A DNA stretch of 64,000 nt from the NCBI GenBank assembly GCA_029202385.1, contig CP119314.1, positions 4,404,501 through 4,468,500 on the forward strand. Direction: 5' to 3'. Position numbers and translations under genes: made by a program. The notes under the pieces are model-generated. The model was not told the origin of the DNA. It saw only the letters and a program-made list of their open reading frames with translations, and searched no databases. Position 1 is the first letter of the stretch; each line of letters opens with the position of its first letter. This document shows positions 1 through 7,793 of the stretch, piece by piece. The DNA comes from Candidatus Sphingomonas phytovorans (lineage in GTDB: Bacteria; Pseudomonadota; Alphaproteobacteria; Sphingomonadales; Sphingomonadaceae).

Positions 1-1
1 C

Positions 2-499
2 GGGGCCGACAATGGCAGCGATTTCTGCATTTCGGATTCGACCGCGATCATCACCTATCTCGACGCGAAGTTCCCGGAGCCGAACCTGATCCCGGTCGCG
101 CCGATCGAGCGAGCGCGGACCATCTGGTTCGAGGAATTCACCGACACGATCCTGTTCGCGATGGCGGGCAAGGTGTTCTTCAATCGTTTCGTTTCGCCCA
201 GGGTATTGAAGCAGCCAGGCGACGAAGCGGTGGCCGAGGCTGCGGTCACCACTGAATTGCCACCCCTGCTCGACTATCTGGAAGGGCAGATTCCGGCGAG
301 CGGTTTCCTGGTTGAGGATCGCATCACCCTGGCCGACATCGCGGTGGCGAGCCCATTCGTGAACCTGGCCCATGTCGGCTGCCCGATCGATCCGGCGCGC
401 TGGCCGAAGACGGCCGCCTATGTGCGCGGCATCCTGGCGCGGCCGAGCTTCGCGCCGATCGTGGCGGCGGAGCAGGCGTTCATCGCGCGGGTCGCGTGA
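2..499 (+). CDS. Glutathione S-transferase family protein (5' truncated)
   Basis: The reading frame is open from the window edge and ends at a TGA at 497-499, so the true start lies upstream. The visible part starts in the thioredoxin-like N-domain: a short Ser-rich stretch followed by STAIITYLD, the usual glutathione-contact region. It continues into the all-helical C-domain with the typical LADIAVASPF motif near the end. Family members conjugate or reduce substrates with glutathione in the cytoplasm. The exact substrate cannot be read from sequence. An ATG at 161 is internal to the domain and is not the start. Confidence 0.85.
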   Translation, partial: GADNGSDFCISDSTAIITYLDAKFPEPNLIPVAPIERARTIWFEEFTDTILFAMAGKVFFNRFVSPRVLKQPGDEAVAEAAVTTELPPLLDYLEGQIPASGFLVEDRITLADIAVASPFVNLAHVGCPIDPARWPKTAAYVRGILARPSFAPIVAAEQAFIARVA

Positions 500-521
500 C
501 GGCGCGCATGGTCCTCCGCTG

Positions 522-749
522 TCAGGCCGGCCTCTGGCGCGTCCACCAGCGCCGCGCCGCGACGATGGCCCAGATGCCCTCGACCAGCCCGAACGGCCAC
601 GCGCCCTGCAGGAAGCCATAGGCCGACCCGAGCAGGCAGAACAGGGCGAAGCCAAGGCCCCACCAGTGCGACCGTGCGTCGAACGCGTAGCAGACCAGCA
701 TTCCCGTGACGGCGAAAAGGCCGAAGGCTGTGAGCATATCCATGGCCAT
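522..749 (-). CDS. Small membrane protein of unknown function
   Basis: The start chosen is the ATG at 749 (MAMDMLTAFG); a second in-frame ATG at 743 is equally possible. The longer frame reaching 863 has an Arg-rich, non-coding-looking extension. The 75-aa product has two hydrophobic segments (roughly residues 5-20 and 30-50) and a Trp-rich, basic C-terminus, so it is probably an inner-membrane protein. It lies convergent to the GST gene and divergent from dapF. I do not recognise a family. Confidence 0.5.
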   Translation of the reverse strand: MAMDMLTAFGLFAVTGMLVCYAFDARSHWWGLGFALFCLLGSAYGFLQGAWPFGLVEGIWAIVAARRWWTRQRPA

Positions 750-883
750 CGCCCTATAGCGAAGCCGAGACGGATGGAATCGTTTCGCCCTATCTGGTCG
801 GATATCGGTCTCGGACCATGCGGAGCGGTGGTCGCGCTCGCCGATGGTGGAGCGGGGCGGCATTTTCGGCTAGGAGGCGACCC

Positions 884-1825
884 ATGCGGTTCGGCTTCAT
901 CAAATGCCACGGCTCGGGCAATGATTTTCCCCTGATCGACGCGCGCGACATCCTGCTCGACGATTCGGTCTGGGCGGGCGTGGCGCGCGCTCTGGCTGAC
1001 CGGCGCGGGGCGGTCGGCGGCGACGGGCTGCTGCTGCTGACGCCGGGCGACAAGATCCACGGCTTTGGCATGCGGATGTTCAATGCGGATGGCAGCGAGG
1101 CCGAGACCTGCCTGAACGGCCTGCGGTGCGTCGCGCGGCTCGGGTTCGAGCGACAGGGGATAGACCGCGCGCTGGTCCGCCTGAAGACCAGCACCGCCGA
1201 GGCTGCGCGCGATGCCGATATCGCGCCGGGCGTGGTGACGATTCGCGAAACCGCCGGGCCGGCCGATCTCGACGTGACGCGCTGGCCGCTCGGCATCGAC
1301 GCGCATGAGATCGTCCAGCAGCCGGTCGCGCTGTTGCCGACCGCACGCAGCTTCACCGCGGTGGCGATGCCCAACCCGCATCTGGTGAGCTTCGTCGACA
1401 CGGTTGACGAGGCAGAACTGGTCGCCGTGGGCGAGGTTTGCGAGGCGGCGCCGGGCTGGCTGCCCAACCGCGCGAATGTCTCCTATGTCGAAGCGCGTCC
1501 CGACGGGCTGTTCGTCCGCACGTTCGAGCGCGGTGTGGGCCTGACCGACAGCTGCGGCAGCGCGATGGCTGCCTCCACTTTCGCTGCCTGCCTGACTGGT
1601 CGCGCGGCCTTTGGTGCTGAACTGACCGTGTTCAACCGCGGCGGGCTGGTCCGGGCGCAGGCGGAAAGCGACGGCATGGTCCGCCTGTCAGGCAACGCTA
1701 CCTTCGAATGGGAAGGATCGGCCGAGGTCGACTGGGAGCGTGGGCTGGCGGGCGACCTGACCGTCGCACGGCATTTCGATGCCGAGATCGCGGCCTGGGC
1801 CGGGGTGGTCGAGGCGATCGGATAA
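884..1825 (+). CDS. dapF: Diaminopimelate epimerase-like protein, divergent
   Basis: The start at 884 follows a strong AGGAGG eight bases upstream; an earlier in-frame ATG at 818 adds an Arg-rich tail with no homology. The 313-aa protein begins with the DapF signature KCHGSGNDF and has the two half-site cysteines expected for the cofactor-independent 1,1-proton transfer, C76 in ETCLNGLRC and C224 in DSCGSAMAAS. In typical DapF these sites read CGNGARC and CGSGACA, so the surrounding residues are altered. The role is LL- to meso-diaminopimelate conversion in lysine and peptidoglycan synthesis, or a related epimerisation if this is a paralogue. It appears monocistronic. Confidence 0.8.
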   Translation: MRFGFIKCHGSGNDFPLIDARDILLDDSVWAGVARALADRRGAVGGDGLLLLTPGDKIHGFGMRMFNADGSEAETCLNGLRCVARLGFERQGIDRALVRLKTSTAEAARDADIAPGVVTIRETAGPADLDVTRWPLGIDAHEIVQQPVALLPTARSFTAVAMPNPHLVSFVDTVDEAELVAVGEVCEAAPGWLPNRANVSYVEARPDGLFVRTFERGVGLTDSCGSAMAASTFAACLTGRAAFGAELTVFNRGGLVRAQAESDGMVRLSGNATFEWEGSAEVDWERGLAGDLTVARHFDAEIAAWAGVVEAIG

Positions 1826-1938
1826 CATCTTCGATCGCGCGAACCTGTACCTAAGCCGACAACCATGTTCAGCAACCATGCTCGAACTGAGGCGTACTTC
1901 TCCTCATCGCCCAATGGATGGGCAAGAGAGGAGTTGTC

Positions 1939-2208
1939 ATGAAAATCTCTATCATGCTCGCCGCAGCCGGACTGGCCGTCGCGTCGATGGGCGTCAGCAC
2001 TGCAGCCGTCGCGCAGAGCCGGAACCATGATCGCGATGGCTATCGCGACGGGCATCGCGACCGTGGTGGGTATCGGGACCGCCGTCACTATGATCGCGGC
2101 CGGCACAACGGCTATGACCGCCGCCACTATAATCGTCGCCATTATGGCTGGAACCGCCATTGCCGGACGGTCTGGCGCTATGGCCACCGCGTGCGCGTTT
2201 GCCGCTGA
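1939..2208 (+). CDS. Small exported His/Arg/Tyr-rich protein
   Basis: The ATG at 1939 follows GAGAGGAG at a good distance. Residues 1-25 (MKISIMLAAAGLAVASMGVS then an AVAQS cleavage site) are a clear Sec signal peptide. The mature 60-odd residues are low-complexity and strongly basic, dominated by His, Arg, Tyr and Gly with repeated HYDR/HYNR units, and end in a pair of cysteines. Such proteins are common and uncharacterised in sphingomonads; a periplasmic metal- or polyanion-binding role is only a guess. A strong terminator follows the gene. Confidence 0.7.
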   Translation: MKISIMLAAAGLAVASMGVSTAAVAQSRNHDRDGYRDGHRDRGGYRDRRHYDRGRHNGYDRRHYNRRHYGWNRHCRTVWRYGHRVRVCR

Positions 2209-2220
2209 CGGTTGCCGACG

Positions 2221-2252
2221 GGGCGGTGGCATTGTCGCCACCGCCCCTTTTA
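2221..2252 (+). terminator. Rho-independent terminator
   Basis: A perfect 10-bp GC-rich stem (arms 2221-2230 and 2237-2246) with a six-base loop is followed by CTTTTATT. It lies 12 bases after the stop codon of the small exported protein. Confidence 0.85.
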
Positions 2253-2333
2253 TTGTGCCGTCGGCGATTGTGTCCGCGCAACGTTCGGCGGCATCAGTCG
2301 TTCTGCCTACGTAACGTCACCAGGAGGGTATCA

Positions 2334-2867
2334 ATGAATCGCTTTACCAAGATCGCCGTCATAGCGGCGACGAGTTGCCTGGCGATCGCCACGCCGGGCT
2401 TCGCGCAGACGGCACAGGATGATTCCCGTTTCCAGCAGGCGCAGCAGCGGTTCCAGAACGAACTGCGCGTCTTCCAGCAGGAATTCGACCGCTATCAGCA
2501 GGCATCGCGCAATTACCGCCGCGGCGGCGGATATGATCGGGGCCCGGGCGGCCCCGATGGTTATTACAATGACGATCGGGACGAGGGCGGCTATGATCCG
2601 TCGCGCTACTATCGTGGCGGGGGCAATTATCAGGAACGCGTCCTGACCTCCGACGACCGTGTCTATCGCGGCACTGACGGCCGCTATTATTGCAAGCGCA
2701 ACGACGGCACGACGGGCCTGATCGTCGGCGCGATCGGCGGTGGCATTCTCGGCAACGTGATCGATGGCGGGCATTCGCGCGGCGTGGGTACGATCCTGGG
2801 TGCGATAGTCGGTGGCGTGGCCGGCAAGTCGATCGACCAGAACAACCAGCAGGTGAAGTGCCGCTGA
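2334..2867 (+). CDS. Exported glycine-zipper 2TM domain protein (17-kDa antigen type)
   Basis: The start at 2334 is preceded by CAGGAGGG. The 177-aa product has a Sec signal peptide (residues 1-25, cleavage after GFAQ) and a Gln-rich helical segment at about 28-60. A Gly/Tyr/Asp-rich linker follows. The C-terminal glycine-zipper module (about 125-170) contains GLIVGAIGGGILGNVIDGG and a second AIVGGVAGKSID repeat, as in the Rickettsia 17-kDa surface antigen family. No lipobox cysteine is visible at the signal cleavage site. It is probably a periplasmic or outer-membrane-associated envelope protein. Its specific role is unknown. Confidence 0.8.
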   Translation: MNRFTKIAVIAATSCLAIATPGFAQTAQDDSRFQQAQQRFQNELRVFQQEFDRYQQASRNYRRGGGYDRGPGGPDGYYNDDRDEGGYDPSRYYRGGGNYQERVLTSDDRVYRGTDGRYYCKRNDGTTGLIVGAIGGGILGNVIDGGHSRGVGTILGAIVGGVAGKSIDQNNQQVKCR

Positions 2868-2896
2868 TCCGGCGTCACTTTGTTGCCTAACCATAG

Positions 2897-2934
2897 CGGC
2901 GCGGAATCACTTCGATTCCGTGCCGTTACGGTTT
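2897..2934 (+). terminator. Probable bidirectional terminator
   Basis: An 11-bp stem (2897-2907 with 2915-2925, one G-T pair) with loop CACTTCG is followed by TTACGGTTTT. It sits between two convergent genes, the glycine-zipper protein and the UBP zinc-finger protein. Confidence 0.6.
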
Positions 2935-3243
2935 TCAGATGAAACGCGGGATCGGTCGCGGATGCGGGGTCATCCGGTCCAACAGGTCGAAATCCACTTC
3001 GTCGACGTAACACCAGCCCCAGCCCTCGGGCGGATCATAGCCTTCGATGATCGGATGGCCGGTCGCGTGGAAATGCGCGGTGGCATGCCGATTGGGCGAA
3101 TCGTCGCAGCAACCGACATGGCCGCAGGTGCGGCACAAGCGCAGGTGAACCCACCAGTCGCCCGTCTTCAGGCATTCCTCGCATCCGTCCGCGCTTGGCG
3201 TCACGTCGCGGATATCACCCAGATGTGTGCATGACTCGCTCAT
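2935..3243 (-). CDS. UBP-type zinc finger protein
   Basis: The 102-aa protein starts at the ATG at 3243 (MSESCTHLGD); the longer frame upstream is the shadow of the neighbouring plus-strand gene. It is a stand-alone ZnF-UBP domain: C5/H7, the CEEC pair at 21-24, CRTCGHVGCC, then the H-x3-H-x3-H series HATAHFHATGH and a final aromatic WGWCYVDE segment. In eukaryotes this fold binds the free C-terminus of ubiquitin. Bacterial single-domain copies are widespread in alphaproteobacteria and their ligand is unknown. It is convergent with the glycine-zipper gene. Confidence 0.85.
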   Translation of the reverse strand: MSESCTHLGDIRDVTPSADGCEECLKTGDWWVHLRLCRTCGHVGCCDDSPNRHATAHFHATGHPIIEGYDPPEGWGWCYVDEVDFDLLDRMTPHPRPIPRFI

Positions 3244-3334
3244 CACGATAGCGTAGCGCAATCTCCGCCGCCGCCAACCCCGTCCCGCCCGCTTTTGCAG
3301 GAATCCGGTGACGCCGCAGGACGAAAGAACAGCC

Positions 3335-4003
3335 ATGGTTCCCCGGATATTGATCGATACGGCCGAGATCCCTGGTGGCGACATATTGCGGCTGTTCCGT
3401 CGCGGTGACGAATTTTCGATCATGCTCGGCGCCAACGAACTGATGAACAGCCGCGTCTCCGGATCGGAAGAAGCGCTTGCCATCCTGGCCTGCGATCGCC
3501 TGGGCGTCAGAGCGGCGCCGCGCCTCCTGGTCGGTGGGCTCGGCATGGGCTTCACGCTTCGCGCCGCGCTCGGCCGGCTCGGCGCGGACTCGATGGTGAC
3601 GGTGGCTGAGCTGGTGCCGGCGGTCGTCGCCTGGGCGCGGGGGCCGATGGCGTCGATCTTCGCTGGATGCCTTGAGGATCCCCGGACAGCCGTCGTGGAA
3701 GAGGATGTCTCAGCACAGATCGCTGGTGCGCGGGGCGCCTGGGATGCGATCCTGCTTGATGTCGACAATGGCCCCGACGGCCTGACGCGGCGCAGCAACC
3801 GCCGCCTCTACAGCGCGGCCGGGCTCGACGCGGCGCGCCTGGCGCTCAGTCCAGGGGGGCTGCTCGCTGTCTGGTCTGCCGCGCCCGATGCAGCGTTCGT
3901 GCGGCGGCTGGAGACGGCGGGATTCTCGGTCGAGGAGGTGATCGTGAAGGCCAGGGGCGGACGCGGCGCGCGCCACGTCATCTGGCTGGCGATGCGGCTC
4001 TGA
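3335..4003 (+). CDS. Spermidine-synthase-like (SpeE family) methyltransferase-fold protein
   Basis: The 222-aa protein starts at the ATG at 3335 (a GTG at 3308 is the alternative). It has the SpeE/PMT-like Rossmann layout. A glycine-rich AdoMet/dcAdoMet loop is seen at LLVGGLGMGFTL (about 62-73). An acidic residue follows in TVAELVPAVV, then a second motif AILLDVDNGPDG, and a C-terminal GGLLAVWSA strand. True spermidine synthases are usually about 280 aa with a longer N-terminal beta domain, so it is a shortened SpeE-like protein whose substrate cannot be assigned. Confidence 0.75.
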   Translation: MVPRILIDTAEIPGGDILRLFRRGDEFSIMLGANELMNSRVSGSEEALAILACDRLGVRAAPRLLVGGLGMGFTLRAALGRLGADSMVTVAELVPAVVAWARGPMASIFAGCLEDPRTAVVEEDVSAQIAGARGAWDAILLDVDNGPDGLTRRSNRRLYSAAGLDAARLALSPGGLLAVWSAAPDAAFVRRLETAGFSVEEVIVKARGGRGARHVIWLAMRL

Positions 4004-4150
4004 CGCCGGGGGGCTTCCTCCCGTTCCCCACGGTTCCCCACGGATGGTCGTTTCTGCCATGGCGGGGGTAACTGTTACTCATCCGAAACATAATTGACTT
4101 GGAAGGGGGGCGGCCCTGACATAGGCTCGCGGGCGAAGAGGAGAGAGGCC

Positions 4151-4363
4151 ATGGCGACCGGAACGGTAAAATGGTTCAACGACGCAAAGGGTTTCGGCTT
4201 CCTGACCCCGGATGACGGGGGCGAGGATTTGTTCGTCCATTTCTCGGGCATCAACATGCCCGGTTTCAAGACGCTTGCCGAAGGGCAGCGCGTATCGTTC
4301 GAGGTGATCGAAGGGCCAAAGGGCAAGCAGGCCGCCAATATCCAGGCAGCCGGTTCCGAATGA
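4151..4363 (+). CDS. Cold-shock protein, CspA family
   Basis: The 70-aa protein is a single cold-shock OB-fold domain. It has the canonical [15 protein letters not shown] start with RNP1 (KGFGFL) and RNP2 (LFVHF) single-stranded nucleic-acid-binding motifs. The ATG at 4151 is preceded by GAGGAGAG; the in-frame ATG at 4094 adds a basic non-homologous extension. It likely acts as a cytoplasmic RNA chaperone or antiterminator. The gene stands alone with a long downstream gap. Confidence 0.93.
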   Translation: MATGTVKWFNDAKGFGFLTPDDGGEDLFVHFSGINMPGFKTLAEGQRVSFEVIEGPKGKQAANIQAAGSE

Positions 4364-5043
4364 CGTTGGCCCGCCGGAACGATGCGGCATCGGGGCCAGT
4401 CCGGCGATCTCACGACGCGGCGGTCCGACGATTCGTTTGCGCGAATCATGTGGGACATTACAGCCACTTCCGGAAAATCCGGCGCTGCATCGGCGCACGG
4501 GCCGCAGCGGTCTCATAAATTTGTCCCATAACGGCTTCATTTTTCTCTTCGCATCTGCCGCATTGCGTGGCGGTGCGTGGTCAGTGTCGATTGTCGTTGA
4601 TCGACGCTGTCGCCCTCCGACGCCTGCTGGGCAACGACGTTGCGAGAGCGAACGCCAGGAGCGCCGGTGGCTGCGAGGCCATGCTCGAATTGCCGGTTGT
4701 ACGGCACTGCGACAGGCCACCAATCTACGCAATTGCGTGCTTTCCGATGGTAAATCGCGCGGACGATACCGAGAGCGCCGCTCGGCCTCGCTCCCTTGGT
4801 CTCCAGCCAGGTCGGGATATCGCTGCGGTGCAGCGCAAACGGGCGGGCGCTCGTCATCGGGCGCCAGCGATTGCCGCGATCTTTGTCCAGGCGCCCTGAC
4901 GAGGAGGGTGGCCCGGGCAGGAAGAAGGAACCAAAGCTGTTGCGCTTGGGCAACAGGCCGCAGAATTTGTTCGCTTGCGCGGAAACCATCCTTTGGGTAG
5001 GGAGTTTGCGCTGTCCGAGTGACAACTGAGAAAGGGGATTTTT
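4364..5043. other. 680-bp region without a confident gene
   Basis: Open frames here (for example plus 4437-5000 and 4567-4899) have Arg/Ser/Ala-rich translations typical of frame shadows and no convincing ribosome site. Visible structure is limited to a short inverted repeat at 4430-4447 (GATTCG/CGAATC) and a widely spaced 7-bp pair, TGGGACA at 4451 and TGTCCCA at 4522. The segment just before 5044 must contain the ompA promoter and the leader. Confidence 0.5.
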
Positions 5044-6174
5044 ATGCGGAAGCTTGCCGTTGCTATGGCGCTTGCCTCCACCGCTCTCGCCTCACCTGCC
5101 CTGGCCCGCGACAATTCGTGGTATGTGGGTGTTGAAGGTGGTGCGCTGCTCGTCGAAGATTCGAATTTTGATATCGGCGCGCTTTCCGGTGCTGCCAAGA
5201 TCGACCATCATTATGGGTACGATGTTGACGGCGTGATCGGTTACGATTTCGGTGCATTCCGGGTCGAAACCGAAGTCGGCTACAAGAGCTCGACGGTCGA
5301 TACCTATTCTTCGACCACGACGACTCCGATCCGCAATTTCCAGAACGTGCCGATCAACGCTCCGGCGGGCACCTATGACTATGCTGGCGGTCGGACGACG
5401 GCGCTCAGCTTCATGCTGAACGGCCTGCTCGATTTCGGTCCCGATGACGGCATCCAGGGCTTTATCGGCGGTGGTGTCGGTGTCGCCCGCGTCAAGACCA
5501 AGGTTGGGCTGAACACGCTCAGCAACTTCCTTGACGATTCGGACACCGTCTTCGCCTGGCAGGGTCTGGCCGGTATCCGCGCTCCGCTGACCAGCCATCT
5601 CGACGCCACGCTGAAGTATCGCTTCTTCAACGCCGCCAACCTCAAGCTGGTCGACGTTTCGGGTCGCGCGTTCGACGGTCGTTACCGGTCGCACAGCATC
5701 CTGGGCGGTCTGACCTACAACTTCGGCGAGCCGCCGGCACCGCCGCCGCCTCCGCCGCCTCCCCCGCCGCCGCCTCCCCCGCCGCCTCCGCCGGAGCCGG
5801 TTCCGGTCGTGGCACCCCCGGTCTGCTCGCCTGGCCCGTTCATCGTGTTCTTCGAATGGGACAAGTCGGACGTCACGCCGGACGCGTCGTCGATCCTCGA
5901 CAACGCGATCACCCAGTACCAGAACTGCGGCAATGCGCAGGTCATGCTGGCCGGTCACGCCGACCGTTCGGGTTCGCCCAAGTACAATGTGGGCCTCTCG
6001 CAGCGTCGTGCTGACTCGGTGAAGGCTTACATGTCCGCGCACTCGATCCCCGAGGGTGTGATCTCGACGGAAGCGTTCGGCGAAAGCCGTCCGCGCGTCC
6101 AGACCGCCGACGGTGTTCGCGAGGTTCAGAACCGTCGCGTGGAAGTTACCTACGGACCTGGCTCGGGCAACTAA
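5044..6174 (+). CDS. OmpA-family outer membrane protein with poly-proline linker
   Basis: The 376-aa protein starts after GAAAGGGGATTTTT. It has a Sec signal peptide (1-22, cleavage after ALA), an eight-strand-type beta-barrel domain (about 23-225, starting NSWYVGVEGGALL and ending GGLTYNFGE) and a run of 18 prolines. A C-terminal OmpA/Pal peptidoglycan-binding domain (about 270-370) follows, with the GHADRSGSPKYNVGLSQRRA signature and NRRVEV end. It anchors the outer membrane to peptidoglycan and may be a major porin. Codon choice is unusually rich in GTC/GGT/TCG compared with neighbours, as expected for a highly expressed gene. Confidence 0.92.
   Translation: MRKLAVAMALASTALASPALARDNSWYVGVEGGALLVEDSNFDIGALSGAAKIDHHYGYDVDGVIGYDFGAFRVETEVGYKSSTVDTYSSTTTTPIRNFQNVPINAPAGTYDYAGGRTTALSFMLNGLLDFGPDDGIQGFIGGGVGVARVKTKVGLNTLSNFLDDSDTVFAWQGLAGIRAPLTSHLDATLKYRFFNAANLKLVDVSGRAFDGRYRSHSILGGLTYNFGEPPAPPPPPPPPPPPPPPPPPPEPVPVVAPPVCSPGPFIVFFEWDKSDVTPDASSILDNAITQYQNCGNAQVMLAGHADRSGSPKYNVGLSQRRADSVKAYMSAHSIPEGVISTEAFGESRPRVQTADGVREVQNRRVEVTYGPGSGN
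5740..5793 (+). repeat. In-frame proline-codon simple repeat
   Basis: Fifty-four bases of alternating CCG and CCT/CCC codons encode 18 consecutive prolines between barrel and OmpA domain. The tract is a candidate for slippage length variation between strains; it is coding and not CRISPR-like. Confidence 0.9.
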
Positions 6175-6202
6175 GCCCGGACTTGAGTTCGAAGAAACGA
6201 GG

Positions 6203-6234
6203 GGGAGATCGGCGTCGCCGGTCTCCCTTTTCGT
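6203..6234 (+). terminator. Rho-independent terminator of ompA
   Basis: The stem pairs GGGAGATCGG with CCGGTCTCCC around a CGTCG loop (one T-G pair) and is followed by TTTTCGTTT. It lies about 30 bases after the ompA stop. Confidence 0.85.
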
Positions 6235-6254
6235 TTGTGCGAGCAGTATGACGA

Positions 6255-6307
6255 CGGCAATCAATGGCCGATCCGACATCAATTCGCTTGATGTCGGCTG
6301 ATTGCCG
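6255..6307. repeat. Nested inverted repeat between ompA and ugd
   Basis: There are two perfect, nested arm pairs. The outer 9-bp pair is CGGCAATCA (6255-6263) with TGATTGCCG (6299-6307). The inner 10-bp pair is CCGACATCAA (6273-6282) with TTGATGTCGG (6288-6297) around loop TTCGC. A nine-base bulge separates the arms on the left and one base on the right. It follows the ompA terminator and precedes ugd by 150 bases; it could be a second terminator, an operator or a structured leader. Confidence 0.7.
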
Positions 6308-6457
6308 CTTGGCGCCCTGGCGATGCGCCGACAATTTCTTTGGCCTGACCGTGTTTGTCCTGCCGTCTGCGCCGTCAGGGGTGGCAATCGCCCTTTGGTA
6401 GGCTAGAGGACGCGGGCCGGCAGCGGCGCCATCCACATATGAAACAGGGTACCAGGC

Positions 6458-7759
6458 ATGCGGATAACGATGATCGGTTCGGGCTATGTTGGTCTGGTAT
6501 CGGGCGCCTGCTTCTCGGATTTCGGCCATGACGTGATCTGCGTCGACAAGGACGCGAACAAGATCGCCGCGCTCGAGGCCGGCAAGATGCCGATCTTCGA
6601 GCCCGGACTTGATACGCTGGTGGCGACCAATGTCGCGGCCGGCCGACTGAGCTTCACCACAGACCTGAAGTCGGCCGTTTCCGGCGCCGATGCCGTGTTC
6701 ATCGCGGTCGGCACGCCGTCGCGACGCGGCGATGGTCATGCCGACCTGACCTATGTCTTCGAAGCATCGCGCGAGATCGCAGCAGCGATCGACGGCCCGA
6801 TCGTGATCGTCACCAAATCGACCGTACCCGTCGGCACCGGCGACAAGGTCGAGGAGATCATGAAGGAAGCGGCTGGCGACTATGAGATCGCGGTCGTCTC
6901 CAATCCTGAATTCCTGCGCGAAGGCGCTGCGATTGGCGACTTCAAGCGCCCCGACCGAATCGTCGTCGGCACGGAGGACGCGCGCGCTCAGCAGGTGATG
7001 CGTGACATTTATCGTCCGCTCTATCTCAACGAGAGCCCGATCCTGTTCACCGGCCGTCGTACGTCCGAACTGATCAAATATGCGGCGAACGCATTCCTCG
7101 CGACCAAGATCACCTTCATCAACGAGATCGCCGATCTGTGCGAGGCTGTCGGCGCGAACGTCCAGGACGTGTCGCGCGGCATCGGCCTCGACAACCGGAT
7201 TGGTTCGAAATTCCTCCACGCCGGCCCGGGCTATGGCGGCTCGTGCTTCCCCAAGGACACGCTGGCGCTACTCAAGACGTCAGAGGATTACGAAACGCCG
7301 GTGCGCATCGTCGAGGCGGTGGTCCAGGTCAACGACAACCGCAAGCGCGCCATGGGCCGCAAGGTGATCAAGGCGCTGGGTGGCGAGGGCAAAGGGAAGA
7401 CGGTCGCAATCCTCGGCCTGACCTTCAAGCCCAACACCGACGACATGCGCGACGCGCCGAGTCTGGCGATCGTGCAGAGCCTGCTCGATGCCGGCGCGAC
7501 GGTTCGCGCGCATGATCCCGAAGGCATGGATATCGCAAAGGCGATGATGCCTGCCGTGACCTATTGCGGTGATGCCTATGAGGCGGCGGCAGGCGCCGAC
7601 GCGGTCGTGATCGTGACCGAATGGGACATCTACCGCGCGCTCGACCTTGGTCGCCTGGCCACTACGATGAACGGCAAGGTGATGGTCGACCTGCGCAACG
7701 TCTATCGCCCGGCCGAAGTCGAGAAGGCCGGTTTCGCTTACAGCTCGATCGGGCGATAA
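6458..7759 (+). CDS. ugd: UDP-glucose 6-dehydrogenase
   Basis: This 433-aa enzyme oxidises UDP-glucose twice with NAD+ to UDP-glucuronate, a precursor for exopolysaccharide and capsule sugars. The N-terminal Rossmann domain opens with MIGSGYVGLVSG. The central domain carries the catalytic cysteine C263 in GYGGSCFPKD. The C-terminal UDP-binding domain has LGLTFKPNTDDMRDAPS. Length and all motifs are normal. The gene is monocistronic here, away from the glycan genes at 23-38 kb. Confidence 0.96.
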   Translation: MRITMIGSGYVGLVSGACFSDFGHDVICVDKDANKIAALEAGKMPIFEPGLDTLVATNVAAGRLSFTTDLKSAVSGADAVFIAVGTPSRRGDGHADLTYVFEASREIAAAIDGPIVIVTKSTVPVGTGDKVEEIMKEAAGDYEIAVVSNPEFLREGAAIGDFKRPDRIVVGTEDARAQQVMRDIYRPLYLNESPILFTGRRTSELIKYAANAFLATKITFINEIADLCEAVGANVQDVSRGIGLDNRIGSKFLHAGPGYGGSCFPKDTLALLKTSEDYETPVRIVEAVVQVNDNRKRAMGRKVIKALGGEGKGKTVAILGLTFKPNTDDMRDAPSLAIVQSLLDAGATVRAHDPEGMDIAKAMMPAVTYCGDAYEAAAGADAVVIVTEWDIYRALDLGRLATTMNGKVMVDLRNVYRPAEVEKAGFAYSSIGR

Positions 7760-7793
7760 TCGTCTCCCCTAGTCCGGGGGGCCTGGCGCCGGA

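Noticed and set aside
4437..5000. 187-codon plus frame and overlapping 110-codon frame in the gap before ompA
   Set aside because: Arg/Ser/Cys-rich, no ribosome site, no domain and no hydrophobic core; treated as non-coding.
5740..5793. CRISPR-like tandem repeat
   Set aside because: The repeat is an in-frame proline codon run in a porin gene, with no spacers.
5092..6387. 431-codon minus-strand frame over ompA
   Set aside because: It contains the reverse reading of the proline tract (Arg/Gly run) and no recognisable domain; antisense to a certain gene.
6146..7219. 357-codon minus-strand frame over ugd
   Set aside because: Arg/Asp-rich shadow translation of a strongly conserved dehydrogenase; no ribosome site.
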